DNA of 32,816 nucleotides from Thermoanaerobaculia bacterium (GCA_035717485.1 DASTIQ010000149.1:1-32816), one strand, 5' to 3'. Counted from the first letter of the stretch, positions 14,053 to 22,377 are shown. Program-made: numbers and translations. The notes: generated by a model from the letters alone, not told the origin.

Positions 14053-16404
14053 ATGGACACGATTCTTCTCATCTTTCTCGCCGCACTCTCCCGATGGGTT
14101 CCCCACATTCCCAATTTCACGGCGGTCGGCGCCATCGCGATCTTTTCCGGCGCCCGGCTTTCCCGGCGGAGGGGAGCCTTCTTCATCCCTTTCGCGGCAA
14201 TGGCGATCTCCGATTTCTTCATCGACTTCGGCACGGGCCGCGCGATCCTGACCCCGATCCGAATCGCCGTCTACGCCTCGTTCGCCGCGTCGCTGTTCCT
14301 CGGAAGGCTCCTCCCGGCGCGATCCTCCGTCGCACGGACGGCGGCCGTGGTGTTCGCTTCGTCGTTCGCGTTCTTCGTCGTCACGAATCTGGCGGTCTGG
14401 GCATCGAGCGGGATGTACCCGCACTCGCCGGCGGGCGTTTTTCGCTGCTATGCCGCGGCGCTCCCCTTCTTCCGGAACGACCTCTTCGGCACGCTCGCAT
14501 GGACCGGGATTCTCTTCGCCGCCGAGGCCGTGGCCCGGCGGCATCGCGAGAAGCGCCGGACGGCCCTGGCGGTGCTGACGGTCGCCGCGCTCGTCCTGCC
14601 CTCCTCTTCCCGCGCCCAGGCCCTCCCCCCCGTGGCCGAAAACGTCGTGGTCTCCGCGTCGATCGCGCCGGAGGTCGAGCCGTCGATTTCGGCCTCCGTG
14701 ACGGTGATCCCGCGCGAGCAGATCGAGAAGAGCGGGAAGACGGACGTCCTCGAGCTCCTGCGGGAGGTGCCGGGCGTGGACGTCGTCCAGAGCGGAGGAG
14801 CGGGCACCGTCGCGAGCGTCTTCATCCGCGGCGCGACCTCGTTCCAGACCCTGGTCCTGATCGACGGCGTCCGCGTGAACAGCCCCTACGGGGCGGGCTA
14901 CGACTTCTCGAGCCTCCCCGCGCAGAACGTCGAACGGATCGAGGTCGTCCGCGGGCCGTTTTCCGCGCTCTACGGAGCGGACGCCGTCGGCGGAGTCGTC
15001 TCGATCCTGACGCGGGCGGCCTCCTCGACTCCTTCCGGCCGGGTCACGGCGGCGGCCGGCAACCGCGGGTTCCACGAAGAAACGCTCTTCGCGACCGGCG
15101 GCGCCGGACCGTTCTCGCTCGCGCTTTCGGGCCGCGACGTCCACGACGGCGGCGATCCCCAGGTCGTCGCGGGAACGGCGGTCGACAACGGCGCGTGGCG
15201 CGACCGGACCGGCTCGGCGCAGTTCGCGTGGACTCCGACCGACGGGTTCCGCGCGGGGTTGAACGTCGACCGGACGTTCGCCCGGACGGAGATTCCGTCG
15301 GACGGGTCCGCCGCGACGCCTCACCGCACGACGGATTTCGGCCAGACGATCTGGACGGTGCCGGTCCGGGCGCGCCTCGGCGACGACAACACTCTGACGG
15401 GATCGCTGTCGGAGGTCGATCTGCACCCCACCGCGTCCGATCCCGACGACGCGAGCGGCTTCTTCGCGAGCGACACCGTCGCGAAGACCCGCGGAGCGCG
15501 CGCCGCGGACAGCTGGTCGATTTCCCCGCAGAACACGCTCTCCGGGGCGGCCTCGTGGGAGCGATCCACGGTCGACTCCCAGGGCGCCTTCGGGCCGATC
15601 ATCGCGGACCGCCGAATCTCCACCTGGGGAATCGCCGGGGAGGACCAATGGACGTTCGCGGGCGGCCGCTTCAAGGCGGTCGGCGGCGTTCGATACGACC
15701 GGCATTCGCAGTTCGGGTCCGCGACCGATCCGCGGGTCTCGCTCGTCTGGAACGTCGATTCTCTCGACTCGCTCCGCGCCTCGTACGGCACCGCGTTTCG
15801 GGCGCCGTCGATCGTCGACCTCTACTATCCCTTCTACGGGAACCCCGACCTCCAGCCGGAACGCTCGCGGAGCTACGAGGTCGGCTTCTCTCGATCCCCC
15901 GATCCGTGGCGCCTGGACGTCGCGCTCTTCCGCAACGACATCCGGGACCTCATCCAGTACGACGTCGTGCGGCAGCTGCCCGGCAACGTCGGTCGGGCGC
16001 GAACCGAAGGCGTCGAGGCTTCCGCCGTCTTCTCGGCCCGGTCGCCGCTCTCGGGACGCCTCTCCTACACCTACCTCCGCGCGGTCGACGAGACGACGGG
16101 AGACCCGCTCGTCCGCCGTCCGCGGCATCGCGGCGCGCTCGACCTCGCGTGGAACGCCCGGCCGTGGCTCGTTTTCGCTTCGGCGATCTGGGTCGGGCGC
16201 CGCGCCGACTTCGAGGCGGGCTATCCCTACGGGCCGACGGAGGATCCTTCGTACCTGCGCCTCGATGCCCACCTCGAATACCGCTGGCGGAGCGTGGCTC
16301 CGTTCGTGACGCTCGAGAACGCCCTCGATCGGAAATACGCCGAAGCGAACGGATTCCCCGCGACCCGGCGCCGCGTCTCGGCGGGCATGATCGCGACGTT
16401 CTGA
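14053..16404 (+). CDS. Fusion of a DUF6580-type membrane protein and a BtuB-like TonB receptor
   Basis: The 783-residue frame has two parts. Residues 1-160 have about six hydrophobic segments and match DUF6580 putative transport proteins: SRWVPHIPNFTAVGAIAIF, ISDFFIDF, FFVVTNLAVWA, MYPHSPAGVFRCYAAALPFF. Residues 161-190 (ARRHREKRRT, hydrophobic core, SSSRAQA) look like a signal peptide cleaved after AQA. Next come a TonB box (ENVVVSAS), a plug domain (VTVIPREQIEKSG, VFIRGATSFQTLVLIDGVRVNS, VEVVRGPFSALYGADAVGG-like) and a beta-barrel ending in the terminal Phe of outer-membrane proteins. The cobalamin riboswitch and adenosyltransferase neighbours indicate B12 or corrinoid uptake. The start at ATG 14053 has GGGAGG 5 nt upstream. 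The frame has no stop at the junction; a GTG at 14530 (residue 160) could start the receptor alone. Native fusion versus assembly frameshift is open. Confidence 0.88.
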   Translation: MDTILLIFLAALSRWVPHIPNFTAVGAIAIFSGARLSRRRGAFFIPFAAMAISDFFIDFGTGRAILTPIRIAVYASFAASLFLGRLLPARSSVARTAAVVFASSFAFFVVTNLAVWASSGMYPHSPAGVFRCYAAALPFFRNDLFGTLAWTGILFAAEAVARRHREKRRTALAVLTVAALVLPSSSRAQALPPVAENVVVSASIAPEVEPSISASVTVIPREQIEKSGKTDVLELLREVPGVDVVQSGGAGTVASVFIRGATSFQTLVLIDGVRVNSPYGAGYDFSSLPAQNVERIEVVRGPFSALYGADAVGGVVSILTRAASSTPSGRVTAAAGNRGFHEETLFATGGAGPFSLALSGRDVHDGGDPQVVAGTAVDNGAWRDRTGSAQFAWTPTDGFRAGLNVDRTFARTEIPSDGSAATPHRTTDFGQTIWTVPVRARLGDDNTLTGSLSEVDLHPTASDPDDASGFFASDTVAKTRGARAADSWSISPQNTLSGAASWERSTVDSQGAFGPIIADRRISTWGIAGEDQWTFAGGRFKAVGGVRYDRHSQFGSATDPRVSLVWNVDSLDSLRASYGTAFRAPSIVDLYYPFYGNPDLQPERSRSYEVGFSRSPDPWRLDVALFRNDIRDLIQYDVVRQLPGNVGRARTEGVEASAVFSARSPLSGRLSYTYLRAVDETTGDPLVRRPRHRGALDLAWNARPWLVFASAIWVGRRADFEAGYPYGPTEDPSYLRLDAHLEYRWRSVAPFVTLENALDRKYAEANGFPATRRRVSAGMIATF

Positions 16405-16429
16405 CGGCGCGACCGAATAGAATCGGAAC

Positions 16430-16993
16430 ATGCCCCGCATCACGAAGGTCTACACGCGCACGGGCGACGACGGTACGACGGGACTGGGAGGAGGGCAGCG
16501 CGTGCCGAAGGATTCCGCGCGCATCGCCGCCTTCGGAACCGTCGACGAGCTCAACTCGCAGATCGGCGCCGCGATCGCGGCGGGGCTCGATCCGGCCGTT
16601 TCGAGCCGCCTTTCCACGGTTCAGAACGAGCTCTTCCACCTCGGCTCGGATCTCTGCACCCTCGAGGACGACAAGGTGAAACGCCCCGTTCCGGTCATCG
16701 AGCAGCGGCACGTCGACGCGCTGGAAAGCTGGATGGACGAGATGTCGCGGGAGCTCCCCCCGCTCGAGAACTTCGTGCTCCCGGGCGGCGCGCCGGGTGC
16801 CGCCCGGCTCCATCTGGCGCGAACCGTCTGTCGCCGCGCCGAGCGCGAGGCGATCGCCCTTTCCCGGAAGGAGAGAATCGGCGGGCATGTCGTGCCGTAT
16901 CTGAACCGCCTCTCCGATGCGCTCTTCGTCGCGGCCCGATTCGAGAACCGGCGGCGCGGCGCGCCCGACGTCCTCTGGAACAGCCGGGTGTAG
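16430..16993 (+). CDS. PduO-type ATP:cob(I)alamin adenosyltransferase
   Basis: The 187-residue product transfers the adenosyl group of ATP to cob(I)alamin to make adenosylcobalamin. It is PduO/MMAB-type rather than CobA-type: [14 protein letters not shown] (9-22) is the ATP-binding N-terminus, FGTVDELNS (35-43), FVLPGG near 118, [11 protein letters not shown], and [14 protein letters not shown] near the C-terminus carry the other active-site residues. It begins 25 nt after the TonB-receptor fusion and shares its riboswitch, so uptake and activation of B12 are encoded together. The ribosome-binding site is weak (CGGA shortly before the ATG). Confidence 0.93.
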   Translation: MPRITKVYTRTGDDGTTGLGGGQRVPKDSARIAAFGTVDELNSQIGAAIAAGLDPAVSSRLSTVQNELFHLGSDLCTLEDDKVKRPVPVIEQRHVDALESWMDEMSRELPPLENFVLPGGAPGAARLHLARTVCRRAEREAIALSRKERIGGHVVPYLNRLSDALFVAARFENRRRGAPDVLWNSRV

Positions 16994-17055
16994 AATCCCC
17001 GGCGAGCGTTCCCGGTTCTCGTCGGAAAAGAAGGACGCGCTCCAAGGAGCGGCAC

Positions 17056-17946
17056 ATGAGGCCTCGACGGATTCTCGGGATTCCCTTCCTTCTTGGATCC
17101 CTGCTGACGGTCTGCGGCTGCGCGTCCCACTCGCTCTCCTCGAGCAATCCCCCGCCGCCGTACGCGCCCCCTTCGGCTCAGCCCGCGCCGCCTCCGCCGG
17201 CGCCGCCCCCGGTCGTCCCTCCGCCGCCCGCCGCTCCTGCCCCGGCGAACCCGCCCGCTCCGATCGAGCCGGCTGCTCCGGCGGGAGACTTCGGCTCGGG
17301 GAGCGGAGCGTCCTATGCGGCGCCGCCCCCCATGGGGGCGCCGGCTCCGTCGCTCTCTCCGGCCACGACCGAAATCCTGCGTCTGAAGGACGCCGGCTAC
17401 ACCGAAGACTTCCTGTTGAACAAGATCCGCGCGGACAACACGTCGTATCGGCTGACGGTCGACGACCTCGTCGCGCTGCGGCGGGCCGGCCTTTCGGAGA
17501 CGGTGATCGACGCGATGCTTCGCGCGGGCGCTCCCGCGGCCTCCGCGGCCGCCGAGCCGGTGCAGCCGGTCGCCCGCCACGCGGAGTTCGACGGCCTGGT
17601 GCGCCAGAAGCAGGGATTCCTCGGCGTCGGCAGCTCGAAGAAGAAGAAGGTCGGAAAGTTCGTGATCGACGGGGAGCGGATCAACTGGTACCAGATGATC
17701 GACCCGGAAGACAACTTCTCGATCTCGGAGCGGAACATCCGCGAGCTGTGGTTGAACTGCGCTCCCCGGGCCGGAGAGAACCTCTGCCTCGAGCTGTGCT
17801 TCCGGACCTTCTCGGGCCAGGAGGGATGCTTCCGCGACGCGGGATGGGAAAACGGCGAAAACCGCCAGATCCTCGCGATGTACGACTACTTCCAGAAGGC
17901 ATTCCCGAACACCTTCTTCTCGAAGCGCGAGAAGAAGACTTTCTGA
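17056..17946 (+). CDS. Proline-rich putative lipoprotein, function unknown
   Basis: The 296-residue product starts with a lipoprotein-type signal (RPRR, hydrophobic core, VCGC with acylated Cys22). Residues 32-105 are a Pro/Ala-rich linker likely to span the periplasm or cell-wall zone. Residues 105-158 form a helical region with LRLKDAGYTEDFLLNKI and LVALRRAGLSETVIDAML, a repeat type seen in SHOCT-like envelope proteins. The last 120 residues are beta-rich, with KQGFLGVGSSKKKKVGKFVI and four cysteines (LNC, NLCLELC, EGC) that could form disulfides. AAGGAG lies 6 nt before the ATG. It is 62 nt after the adenosyltransferase but is not obviously linked to B12. No function can be assigned. Confidence 0.8.
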   Translation: MRPRRILGIPFLLGSLLTVCGCASHSLSSSNPPPPYAPPSAQPAPPPPAPPPVVPPPPAAPAPANPPAPIEPAAPAGDFGSGSGASYAAPPPMGAPAPSLSPATTEILRLKDAGYTEDFLLNKIRADNTSYRLTVDDLVALRRAGLSETVIDAMLRAGAPAASAAAEPVQPVARHAEFDGLVRQKQGFLGVGSSKKKKVGKFVIDGERINWYQMIDPEDNFSISERNIRELWLNCAPRAGENLCLELCFRTFSGQEGCFRDAGWENGENRQILAMYDYFQKAFPNTFFSKREKKTF

Positions 17947-17960
17947 ATCGAAGGCGGATC

Positions 17961-18149
17961 ATGGACCAACCCGACGACCGAACCGACGGAAAGATCGCCG
18001 ACGAGATGCGCCTCCTCGGCGACTCGCTCTTCCAGCTCGGAAAGATCGCTTTCTCGAAGGGCCGCGCATTTTCGATCGACGCGCTCCGGCGCGCGCGGGC
18101 CGCGGTGGAGAAGGCCGCGGAAGAGCTCGAGAAGACCGGCAAGAAATAG
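17961..18149 (+). CDS. Small helical protein, unknown
   Basis: A 62-residue product, MDQPDDRTDG then mainly amphipathic helix (ADEMRLLGDSLFQLGKIA, RRARAAVEKAAEELEK). It begins 14 nt after the lipoprotein gene with AAGG upstream, and its third-position GC matches its neighbours. It has no signal peptide or membrane segment. It may be a small cytoplasmic partner of the lipoprotein operon, but the family is not recognised. Confidence 0.55.
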   Translation: MDQPDDRTDGKIADEMRLLGDSLFQLGKIAFSKGRAFSIDALRRARAAVEKAAEELEKTGKK

Positions 18150-18404
18150 GACGCGGCGCGGCGCGTCGGGCTCATCGACCGACGGCGGCGTACTGAGTCT
18201 GTTCCGTCAGCCGGTGTCGCGCTCCGGAAAAACGACATCGCGACCGCAGAGGTCGTTCTCGACGTTTGTCCGTTGAGAGCGAGTTCGCGGCGCGGTGAGA
18301 CGCGAGCCCGACGGGATGCGGGCCGCCCGGGGGGTACCGGAACGTACGCCGGAGGGTCACACAGGCGGCACGCGCCCGTCCGGCTCGATGTATCGCCGGG
18401 CCGG
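18150..18404. other. Intergenic region between convergent genes
   Basis: No gene was seen in these 255 nt. A short GACGCG/CGCGTC hairpin (18150-18167) directly follows the small-protein stop and may serve as its terminator. A weaker CGACC/GGTCG stem lies near 18250. Confidence 0.4.
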
Positions 18405-19037
18405 CTACTTGGAAAACGACTTGCGGACGAGCGCAATGACCTGCGCCCGGAGTCTCTCCACGTCCCCCGAAATCTTCGCGGTCTCCTTCTCCATCGCCTG
18501 GACGACCGCCGGATCCTTGATCGAGCCGAGATTGATGCCGACGTTCAGCAGCGCGCCTTCCGCCGCTGCCGCGAGGAGCAGCGCCGCGACGCCGGCGTCC
18601 GAGGCGGCGTTCGGATTTCCCTTCTCCGCGACGAGCGGAACGCGAGAAAGGAGGGTCGCCGCGCAGCGCGCCGTTTCCATCGGCACGTCCGCCGCGTGAC
18701 GCGCGGCTTCCTGCATGGCGCGGGACCGCGCTTCCTTCTCGTCGTCGGTCTCCTTCGGCAGCTTTCGCGCCGCGACCATGGCGTCGAAGGAGGCGGCGTC
18801 CTCGTTCATCAGCGCTTCGAGGCGCGCGCCGGCGCGATCGGCCTCTTCGGCGATCGGGCGGAGTTCGTCGGCCACGGACGCGAACTTCTCCTTCGGCAGC
18901 GTCAGCCCCAGCACCATCGACAGGAGAGACGCTCCCATCGCGCCCGCGCCGGCCGAGGCCGTCCCGCCTCCCGGCGTCGGCGCGTCCGATGCGAGGGACG
19001 CCCGGAAATCGCGGAATGCCTGTCGCTCAAAATTCAT
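18405..19037 (-). CDS. Cyclodeaminase/cyclohydrolase-family protein (FTCD C-terminal domain type)
   Basis: The 210-residue all-helical product matches the formiminotransferase-cyclodeaminase C-terminal family, which converts 5-formimino-tetrahydrofolate to methenyl-THF, or in some members hydrolyses methenyl-THF (FchA). The signature LASDAPTPGGGTASAGAGAMGASL is at residues 15-38, with PMETARCAATLL and GNPNAASDAGVAALLL further on. Its start overlaps the hutI stop by 11 nt, indicating translational coupling and a role in handling the one-carbon unit from histidine breakdown. The formiminotransferase partner is not in the window. Confidence 0.9.
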   Translation of the reverse strand: MNFERQAFRDFRASLASDAPTPGGGTASAGAGAMGASLLSMVLGLTLPKEKFASVADELRPIAEEADRAGARLEALMNEDAASFDAMVAARKLPKETDDEKEARSRAMQEAARHAADVPMETARCAATLLSRVPLVAEKGNPNAASDAGVAALLLAAAAEGALLNVGINLGSIKDPAVVQAMEKETAKISGDVERLRAQVIALVRKSFSK

Positions 19038-20289
19038 GCACGCGCCCTCCGATGATCGTGTGGGTGACCAGGGGCAGGCCCCAATGATAGACGAGGTGGC
19101 GATAGTCGGGAGCGTCCAGGATCACGAGGTCGGCGCGCTTGCCCGGCTCGACGGAGCCGCGGTTGGCGGCGAGCCCCAGGGATGCCGCTCCGTTCAGGGT
19201 GATCGCGGTCAGCGTCTCCTCGATCGACAGCCCGTAATCGTGGCAGGCGTGCCCCGCCACCGCCGGGAGCGATTCCGTGTTGCACGAGCCGGGATTCGCG
19301 TCGGTCGCGACGGCGACGGGTACGCCGGCCTCGACGAGCTCGCGCGCGGGGGCGCGACGCGACCGGAGCCACCACGCGGTGCCCGGAAGGAGGGTCGCGA
19401 CCGTTCCGGCGCGCGCGAGCGCTTCGATCTCCCCGGGACCGATGAACAGGAGATGGTCGGCCGACGCCGCGCCGAGCTCCGCGGCGAGGAGGGCACCGCC
19501 GGAGCGGGCGAGCTCGTCCGCGTGGATGCGGATCCCGAGCCCGAGCTCCTTCGCGCGGAGGAGAATCGCCCGCGACTCCTCCATCGTGAAGACGCCTTCC
19601 TCGCAGAAGACGTCGCAGAAGACGGCGAGCCGCGCCGACGCGACGCGCGGCAGGATCTCGTCGACGTTCGCCCGGACCCAGCCGGCGCGGTCGCCCCGGT
19701 GCTCGACCGGGATCTCGTGCGCGGCGAGCAGCGTCGGAACGATGGAGACGATCTCCTCGGAAGCGAGGTCCCGCAGGATCTCGAGCGACCGGATCTCGCC
19801 TTCCACGTCGAGCGCATACCCCGACTTGGCCTCGGCGGTCGTCGTGCCGGAGCGGCGCATCGCGATCAGCCGCGAGCGCGTGGCCGCGGTCAGCGCCGGC
19901 CGGGAAGCCCGCCGCGTCGCCTCGACCGTCGCGACGATCCCGCCGCCGGACGCGGCGATCGACGCGTAGCTCTCTCCGGCCAGCCGCCGCGCGAACTCCG
20001 CCGCGCGGTCGCCGGCCCATACCGGATGCGTGTGGGCGTCCACGAATCCGGGGAGGAGCGTCTTTCCCGTGCCGTCGATCTCCCGCGCGGGCTCCGGAAA
20101 GCGGCCGCGCAGGTCCGCTTCCGTTCCGGCGAAGACGATCCTCTCCCCTTCGCACCGGACGGCCGCGTCGCGGATCACGACGAGCTCGCCCTGCGCGCGC
20201 CCGCGCCGCGCCGAGCGCCCGGTCGCCGTCGCGAGGCAGGAGAGGTTCCGGATTTCGAGGGACGAGGGCGCCGGCCGCTCAGCCGACAT
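19027..20289 (-). CDS. hutI: Imidazolonepropionase
   Basis: The 420-residue product hydrolyses 4-imidazolone-5-propanoate to N-formimino-L-glutamate, step three of histidine degradation. It is an amidohydrolase-fold metalloenzyme: PGFVDAHTHPVWAGDRA (80-96) supplies two metal-binding His, EAKSGYALD the substrate loop, LLAAHEIP and IRIHADE further His ligands, and VATDANPGS the metal-binding Asp. Length is normal. No hutH or hutU is nearby; the co-transcribed gene is the cyclodeaminase-family protein. The ATG at 20289 lacks a recognisable ribosome-binding site, so a start a few codons away cannot be excluded. Confidence 0.93.
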   Translation of the reverse strand: MSAERPAPSSLEIRNLSCLATATGRSARRGRAQGELVVIRDAAVRCEGERIVFAGTEADLRGRFPEPAREIDGTGKTLLPGFVDAHTHPVWAGDRAAEFARRLAGESYASIAASGGGIVATVEATRRASRPALTAATRSRLIAMRRSGTTTAEAKSGYALDVEGEIRSLEILRDLASEEIVSIVPTLLAAHEIPVEHRGDRAGWVRANVDEILPRVASARLAVFCDVFCEEGVFTMEESRAILLRAKELGLGIRIHADELARSGGALLAAELGAASADHLLFIGPGEIEALARAGTVATLLPGTAWWLRSRRAPARELVEAGVPVAVATDANPGSCNTESLPAVAGHACHDYGLSIEETLTAITLNGAASLGLAANRGSVEPGKRADLVILDAPDYRHLVYHWGLPLVTHTIIGGRVHEF

Positions 20290-20341
20290 GATTCGCAGAC
20301 GCCATTTGCGAGAAGGAGAGTCCGATGCGCGCTCCCGCGAC

Positions 20342-20395
20342 GCGGGATTCTCCCGCCGAGTTAAGCGGCGCGGATCGCGTCCGCTTCAACTCGGC
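20342..20395 (-). terminator. Two adjacent hairpins after the divIVA-like gene
   Basis: GCCGAGTT/AACTCGGC plus AAGCGG/CCGCTT (20355-20395, one bulged base) form a 14-bp stem with an inner CGCG/CGCG pair. A second stem, GCGGGA/TCCCGC (20342-20356), adjoins it. They lie 33 nt past the divIVA-like stop and before hutI. There is no U-run, so termination is inferred from position. Confidence 0.5.
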
Positions 20396-20427
20396 CTGAG
20401 CGTCTTCGATACTTCGCCGGCATATCA

Positions 20428-20940
20428 CTATGCGCTATTCGTGTCCTGGGGGCGCACGAGATAGGACACCGTCGAGGAGTTCTCCTCCTCCTCGCGGTCG
20501 AAATCGAGGACCTGCTGGAACATGTCGAGCATCGATTTCAGCTTCAGCCGGAAGTTGGCCCGCTGGATCTTCAGGTCCCGCATCGCCTTTTCGATCCGCG
20601 CCGACTGCTGCAGGGCTTCGGCCGTGAGCTGCTGGCCGGCGAGCTCCGCCTGGCGAACGACGTTCTCCGCCTCCCGGCGCGCCGTGTTCTTCATCTCCTC
20701 GGAGAGGCGCTGCGCGGAAAGGAGGGTCTCCTTCAGGATCTTCTCGCGGTCGCGGTGATCGAAGTTCTCCTCCTCGAGGTGGCGCACGCGCGTCTCGAGC
20801 TCGGCGTTCTGCCGGATCAGCTCGTGGAAGTCCTCGGCGATCGACAGCAGGAACCCGCGGACGGCCTCGGGGTCGTAGCCGCGGCGCTTCGTCGGGAACT
20901 CGTGTTTCTGGATCTCGAGAGCGGTGATCTTCGGTGTCAT
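20428..20940 (-). CDS. DivIVA-domain coiled-coil protein
   Basis: The 170-residue product opens with KITALEIQKHEFPTKRRGYD and PEAVRGFLLSIAEDFHELI, the lipid-binding N-terminal DivIVA domain, followed by a long coiled coil (residues about 40-150, HLEEENFDHRDREKILKETL). DivIVA proteins mark curved membrane at poles and septa and recruit division or growth factors. GAGGAG is 7 nt before the ATG. It lies last in a minus-strand run after YggS and YggT, an arrangement like the ylmE-ylmG-divIVA cluster of Gram-positive bacteria, which supports a cell-division or growth role. Confidence 0.9.
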   Translation of the reverse strand: MTPKITALEIQKHEFPTKRRGYDPEAVRGFLLSIAEDFHELIRQNAELETRVRHLEEENFDHRDREKILKETLLSAQRLSEEMKNTARREAENVVRQAELAGQQLTAEALQQSARIEKAMRDLKIQRANFRLKLKSMLDMFQQVLDFDREEEENSSTVSYLVRPQDTNSA

Positions 20941-20951
20941 GGACGTTCTCC

Positions 20952-21257
20952 TCAGAGTGCCGAGACGGCTCCGCCCGTCATCAGCGACAGGACGACCGCA
21001 CGGAGCAGGACGAGAAGGAGGATCGCGATGATCGGCGAGAAGTCGATTCCCCCCGTGATCCGGGGCGGAAGGATCTTCCGGCACGGCTTCAGCAGCCATT
21101 CCGTCGAGCGGTAGAGGAACTGGACGACCGGGTTGCGCGGATCTGGAGAGACCCACGTGACGAGCGCCGCCGCGATCACGAGCCAGATCACGAGCTGGAA
21201 GAGCATCGAGACGACCTGGACGAGACCGATCGCGACACCGGTGCCGAGCGCCCTCAC
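20952..21257 (-). CDS. YggT family membrane protein
   Basis: The 101-residue product has two hydrophobic segments (residues about 8-37 and 72-97) and between them the YggT/YlmG signature VSPDPRNPVVQFLYRSTEWLLKPCRKILPP. YlmG proteins are integral membrane proteins linked to division-site and osmotic functions. The GTG start at 21257 overlaps the YggS stop as GTGA. The DivIVA gene begins 11 nt downstream. Only one YggT repeat is present, as in YlmG, rather than the double repeat of E. coli YggT. Confidence 0.9.
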   Translation of the reverse strand: MRALGTGVAIGLVQVVSMLFQLVIWLVIAAALVTWVSPDPRNPVVQFLYRSTEWLLKPCRKILPPRITGGIDFSPIIAILLLVLLRAVVLSLMTGGAVSAL

Positions 21258-21976
21258 GCCGATTCCCTCGCGCCGAAGAGGGCCGTGCCGACGCGGACGA
21301 CGGTCGCACCTTCCTCGATGGCGACCTCGAAGTCGTGGCTCATGCCCATCGACAGTCCGGGAATCGGCGACCCCGTCTCGTCCTGGAGGCGGTCCCGGAG
21401 CGAACGAAGCTGGCGGAAGAAGGGACGCGAAGCCGCGGGATCGTCCGAGAACGGCGGAACGGTCATCAGCCCGCGGAGCTCGATCGCCGGGGCCGCGAGC
21501 GCGCTCCCGACGAGCGCCGCCGCGCCCCCGGGGTCGACCCCTCCCTTGCTCGCCTCGCCGCCGACGTTCACTTCCACGTAGATCGGGAGCCGGCGACCCG
21601 AGGCGCCAGCCTCTCGCGAGAGAATCTCGAGCAAAGAACTCCGGTCAACCGATTGAATCTCCTCGAAATATCTTACCGCGGTTTTGGCCTTGTTGGACTG
21701 GAGCCGCCCGATCAGCCGCCAGGAAAGCCCCGGGAAATCGGGGCGGAGCGCCTCGATCTTGGCCACCCCCTCCTGCACCCGGTTCTCTCCGAAGACGGTC
21801 AGCCCCGTCTCGGCGGCGCGCCGGACGGTGTCCACGGGATGGGTCTTCGTCACGGCCACGAGAGTAACGCCGGACGGGTCTCGCTTCCCGGTCTCGCACG
21901 CGCGAGCGATCCTTTCCCGGACCTCCCGGACACGGCGGGACAGCCCGGCCGGATCCGCCCCGGACGGGCCGCTCAC
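21254..21976 (-). CDS. YggS/PROSC-type PLP homeostasis protein
   Basis: The 240-residue product is a single-domain PLP-binding TIM barrel of the YggS/YlmE family, which buffers free pyridoxal phosphate rather than catalysing a known reaction. LVAVTKTHP with K44 carries the Schiff-base lysine, and FGENRVQEG, WRLIGRLQSNKAK, YVEVNVGGEASKGG and SMGMSHDFEVAIEEGATVVRVGTALFG are all typical. It starts with GTG at 21976, overlapping the RNase HI stop by 4 nt, and overlaps YggT by 4 nt, so translation is coupled along the operon. Confidence 0.93.
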   Translation of the reverse strand: MSGPSGADPAGLSRRVREVRERIARACETGKRDPSGVTLVAVTKTHPVDTVRRAAETGLTVFGENRVQEGVAKIEALRPDFPGLSWRLIGRLQSNKAKTAVRYFEEIQSVDRSSLLEILSREAGASGRRLPIYVEVNVGGEASKGGVDPGGAAALVGSALAAPAIELRGLMTVPPFSDDPAASRPFFRQLRSLRDRLQDETGSPIPGLSMGMSHDFEVAIEEGATVVRVGTALFGARESA

Positions 21977-22377
21977 ATCGCTTCCGAGGCGTCGGCGCCG
22001 AGGTTCGCGAGCCGGTCCGCGTCGCGATTCTTCTCGCGGCGCACGTGCGCGATCGAGAATTTCGGAAACGTCTTCGCGCGCAACACCGCCTCGCGCGCGA
22101 GCGGCTTCAGGTTCTCGGCCTTGATCCGGAAACGGCCGTTGATCTGTTCGACGAGGAGCAGCGAGTCGGAGAAGATCGTGACTTCCGTCGCGCCGCGCCG
22201 CTCGGCTTCCCCGAGCGCCAGCAGGAGCGCCCGGTATTCCGCCTCGTTGTTCGTCGCCCGCCCGAGAGCCTCGAAGAGCTCGCGCGCGGGCTCTTCGCCG
22301 GCCGGGAAATAAGCTCCCGCGCCGGCGGGACCGGGATTGCCGCGCGCGGCGCCGTCGATGAAGGCGGTGACTTTCAT
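21973..22377 (-). CDS. Ribonuclease HI family protein
   Basis: The 134-residue product has the RNase H fold and its catalytic carboxylates: D8 in FIDGAARGNPGPAG, E45 in NNEAEYRALLLAL, D71 in FSDSLLLVEQ and D121 in EKNRDADRLAN. This is the short RNase HI type common beside zinc-ribbon proteins in many bacteria; it should cut RNA in RNA-DNA hybrids. A strong hairpin (22403-22436) lies 26 nt upstream of the ATG, and the ribosome-binding site is weak (ACGGAG farther than usual). The stop overlaps the YggS GTG. Confidence 0.9.
   Translation of the reverse strand: MKVTAFIDGAARGNPGPAGAGAYFPAGEEPARELFEALGRATNNEAEYRALLLALGEAERRGATEVTIFSDSLLLVEQINGRFRIKAENLKPLAREAVLRAKTFPKFSIAHVRREKNRDADRLANLGADASEAM

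Noticed and set aside
14530-16404. TonB receptor as a separate gene starting at GTG 14530
   Set aside because: The start is possible and gives a perfect signal peptide, but the upstream frame has no stop and only a poor ribosome-binding site lies before the GTG, so a fusion is annotated and the alternative noted.
12046-16443. A 1,465-codon open frame on the minus strand
   Set aside because: It lies antisense to the MocR gene, the riboswitch and the B12 receptor, is Arg/Asp-rich and has no domain pattern; long antisense frames are expected at this GC content.
14028-16679. ATG at 14028 preceded by a good AGGAG, opening a very long frame
   Set aside because: The encoded protein is Arg-rich nonsense; the TonB receptor frame is in another phase and has its own GGGAGG before ATG 14053.
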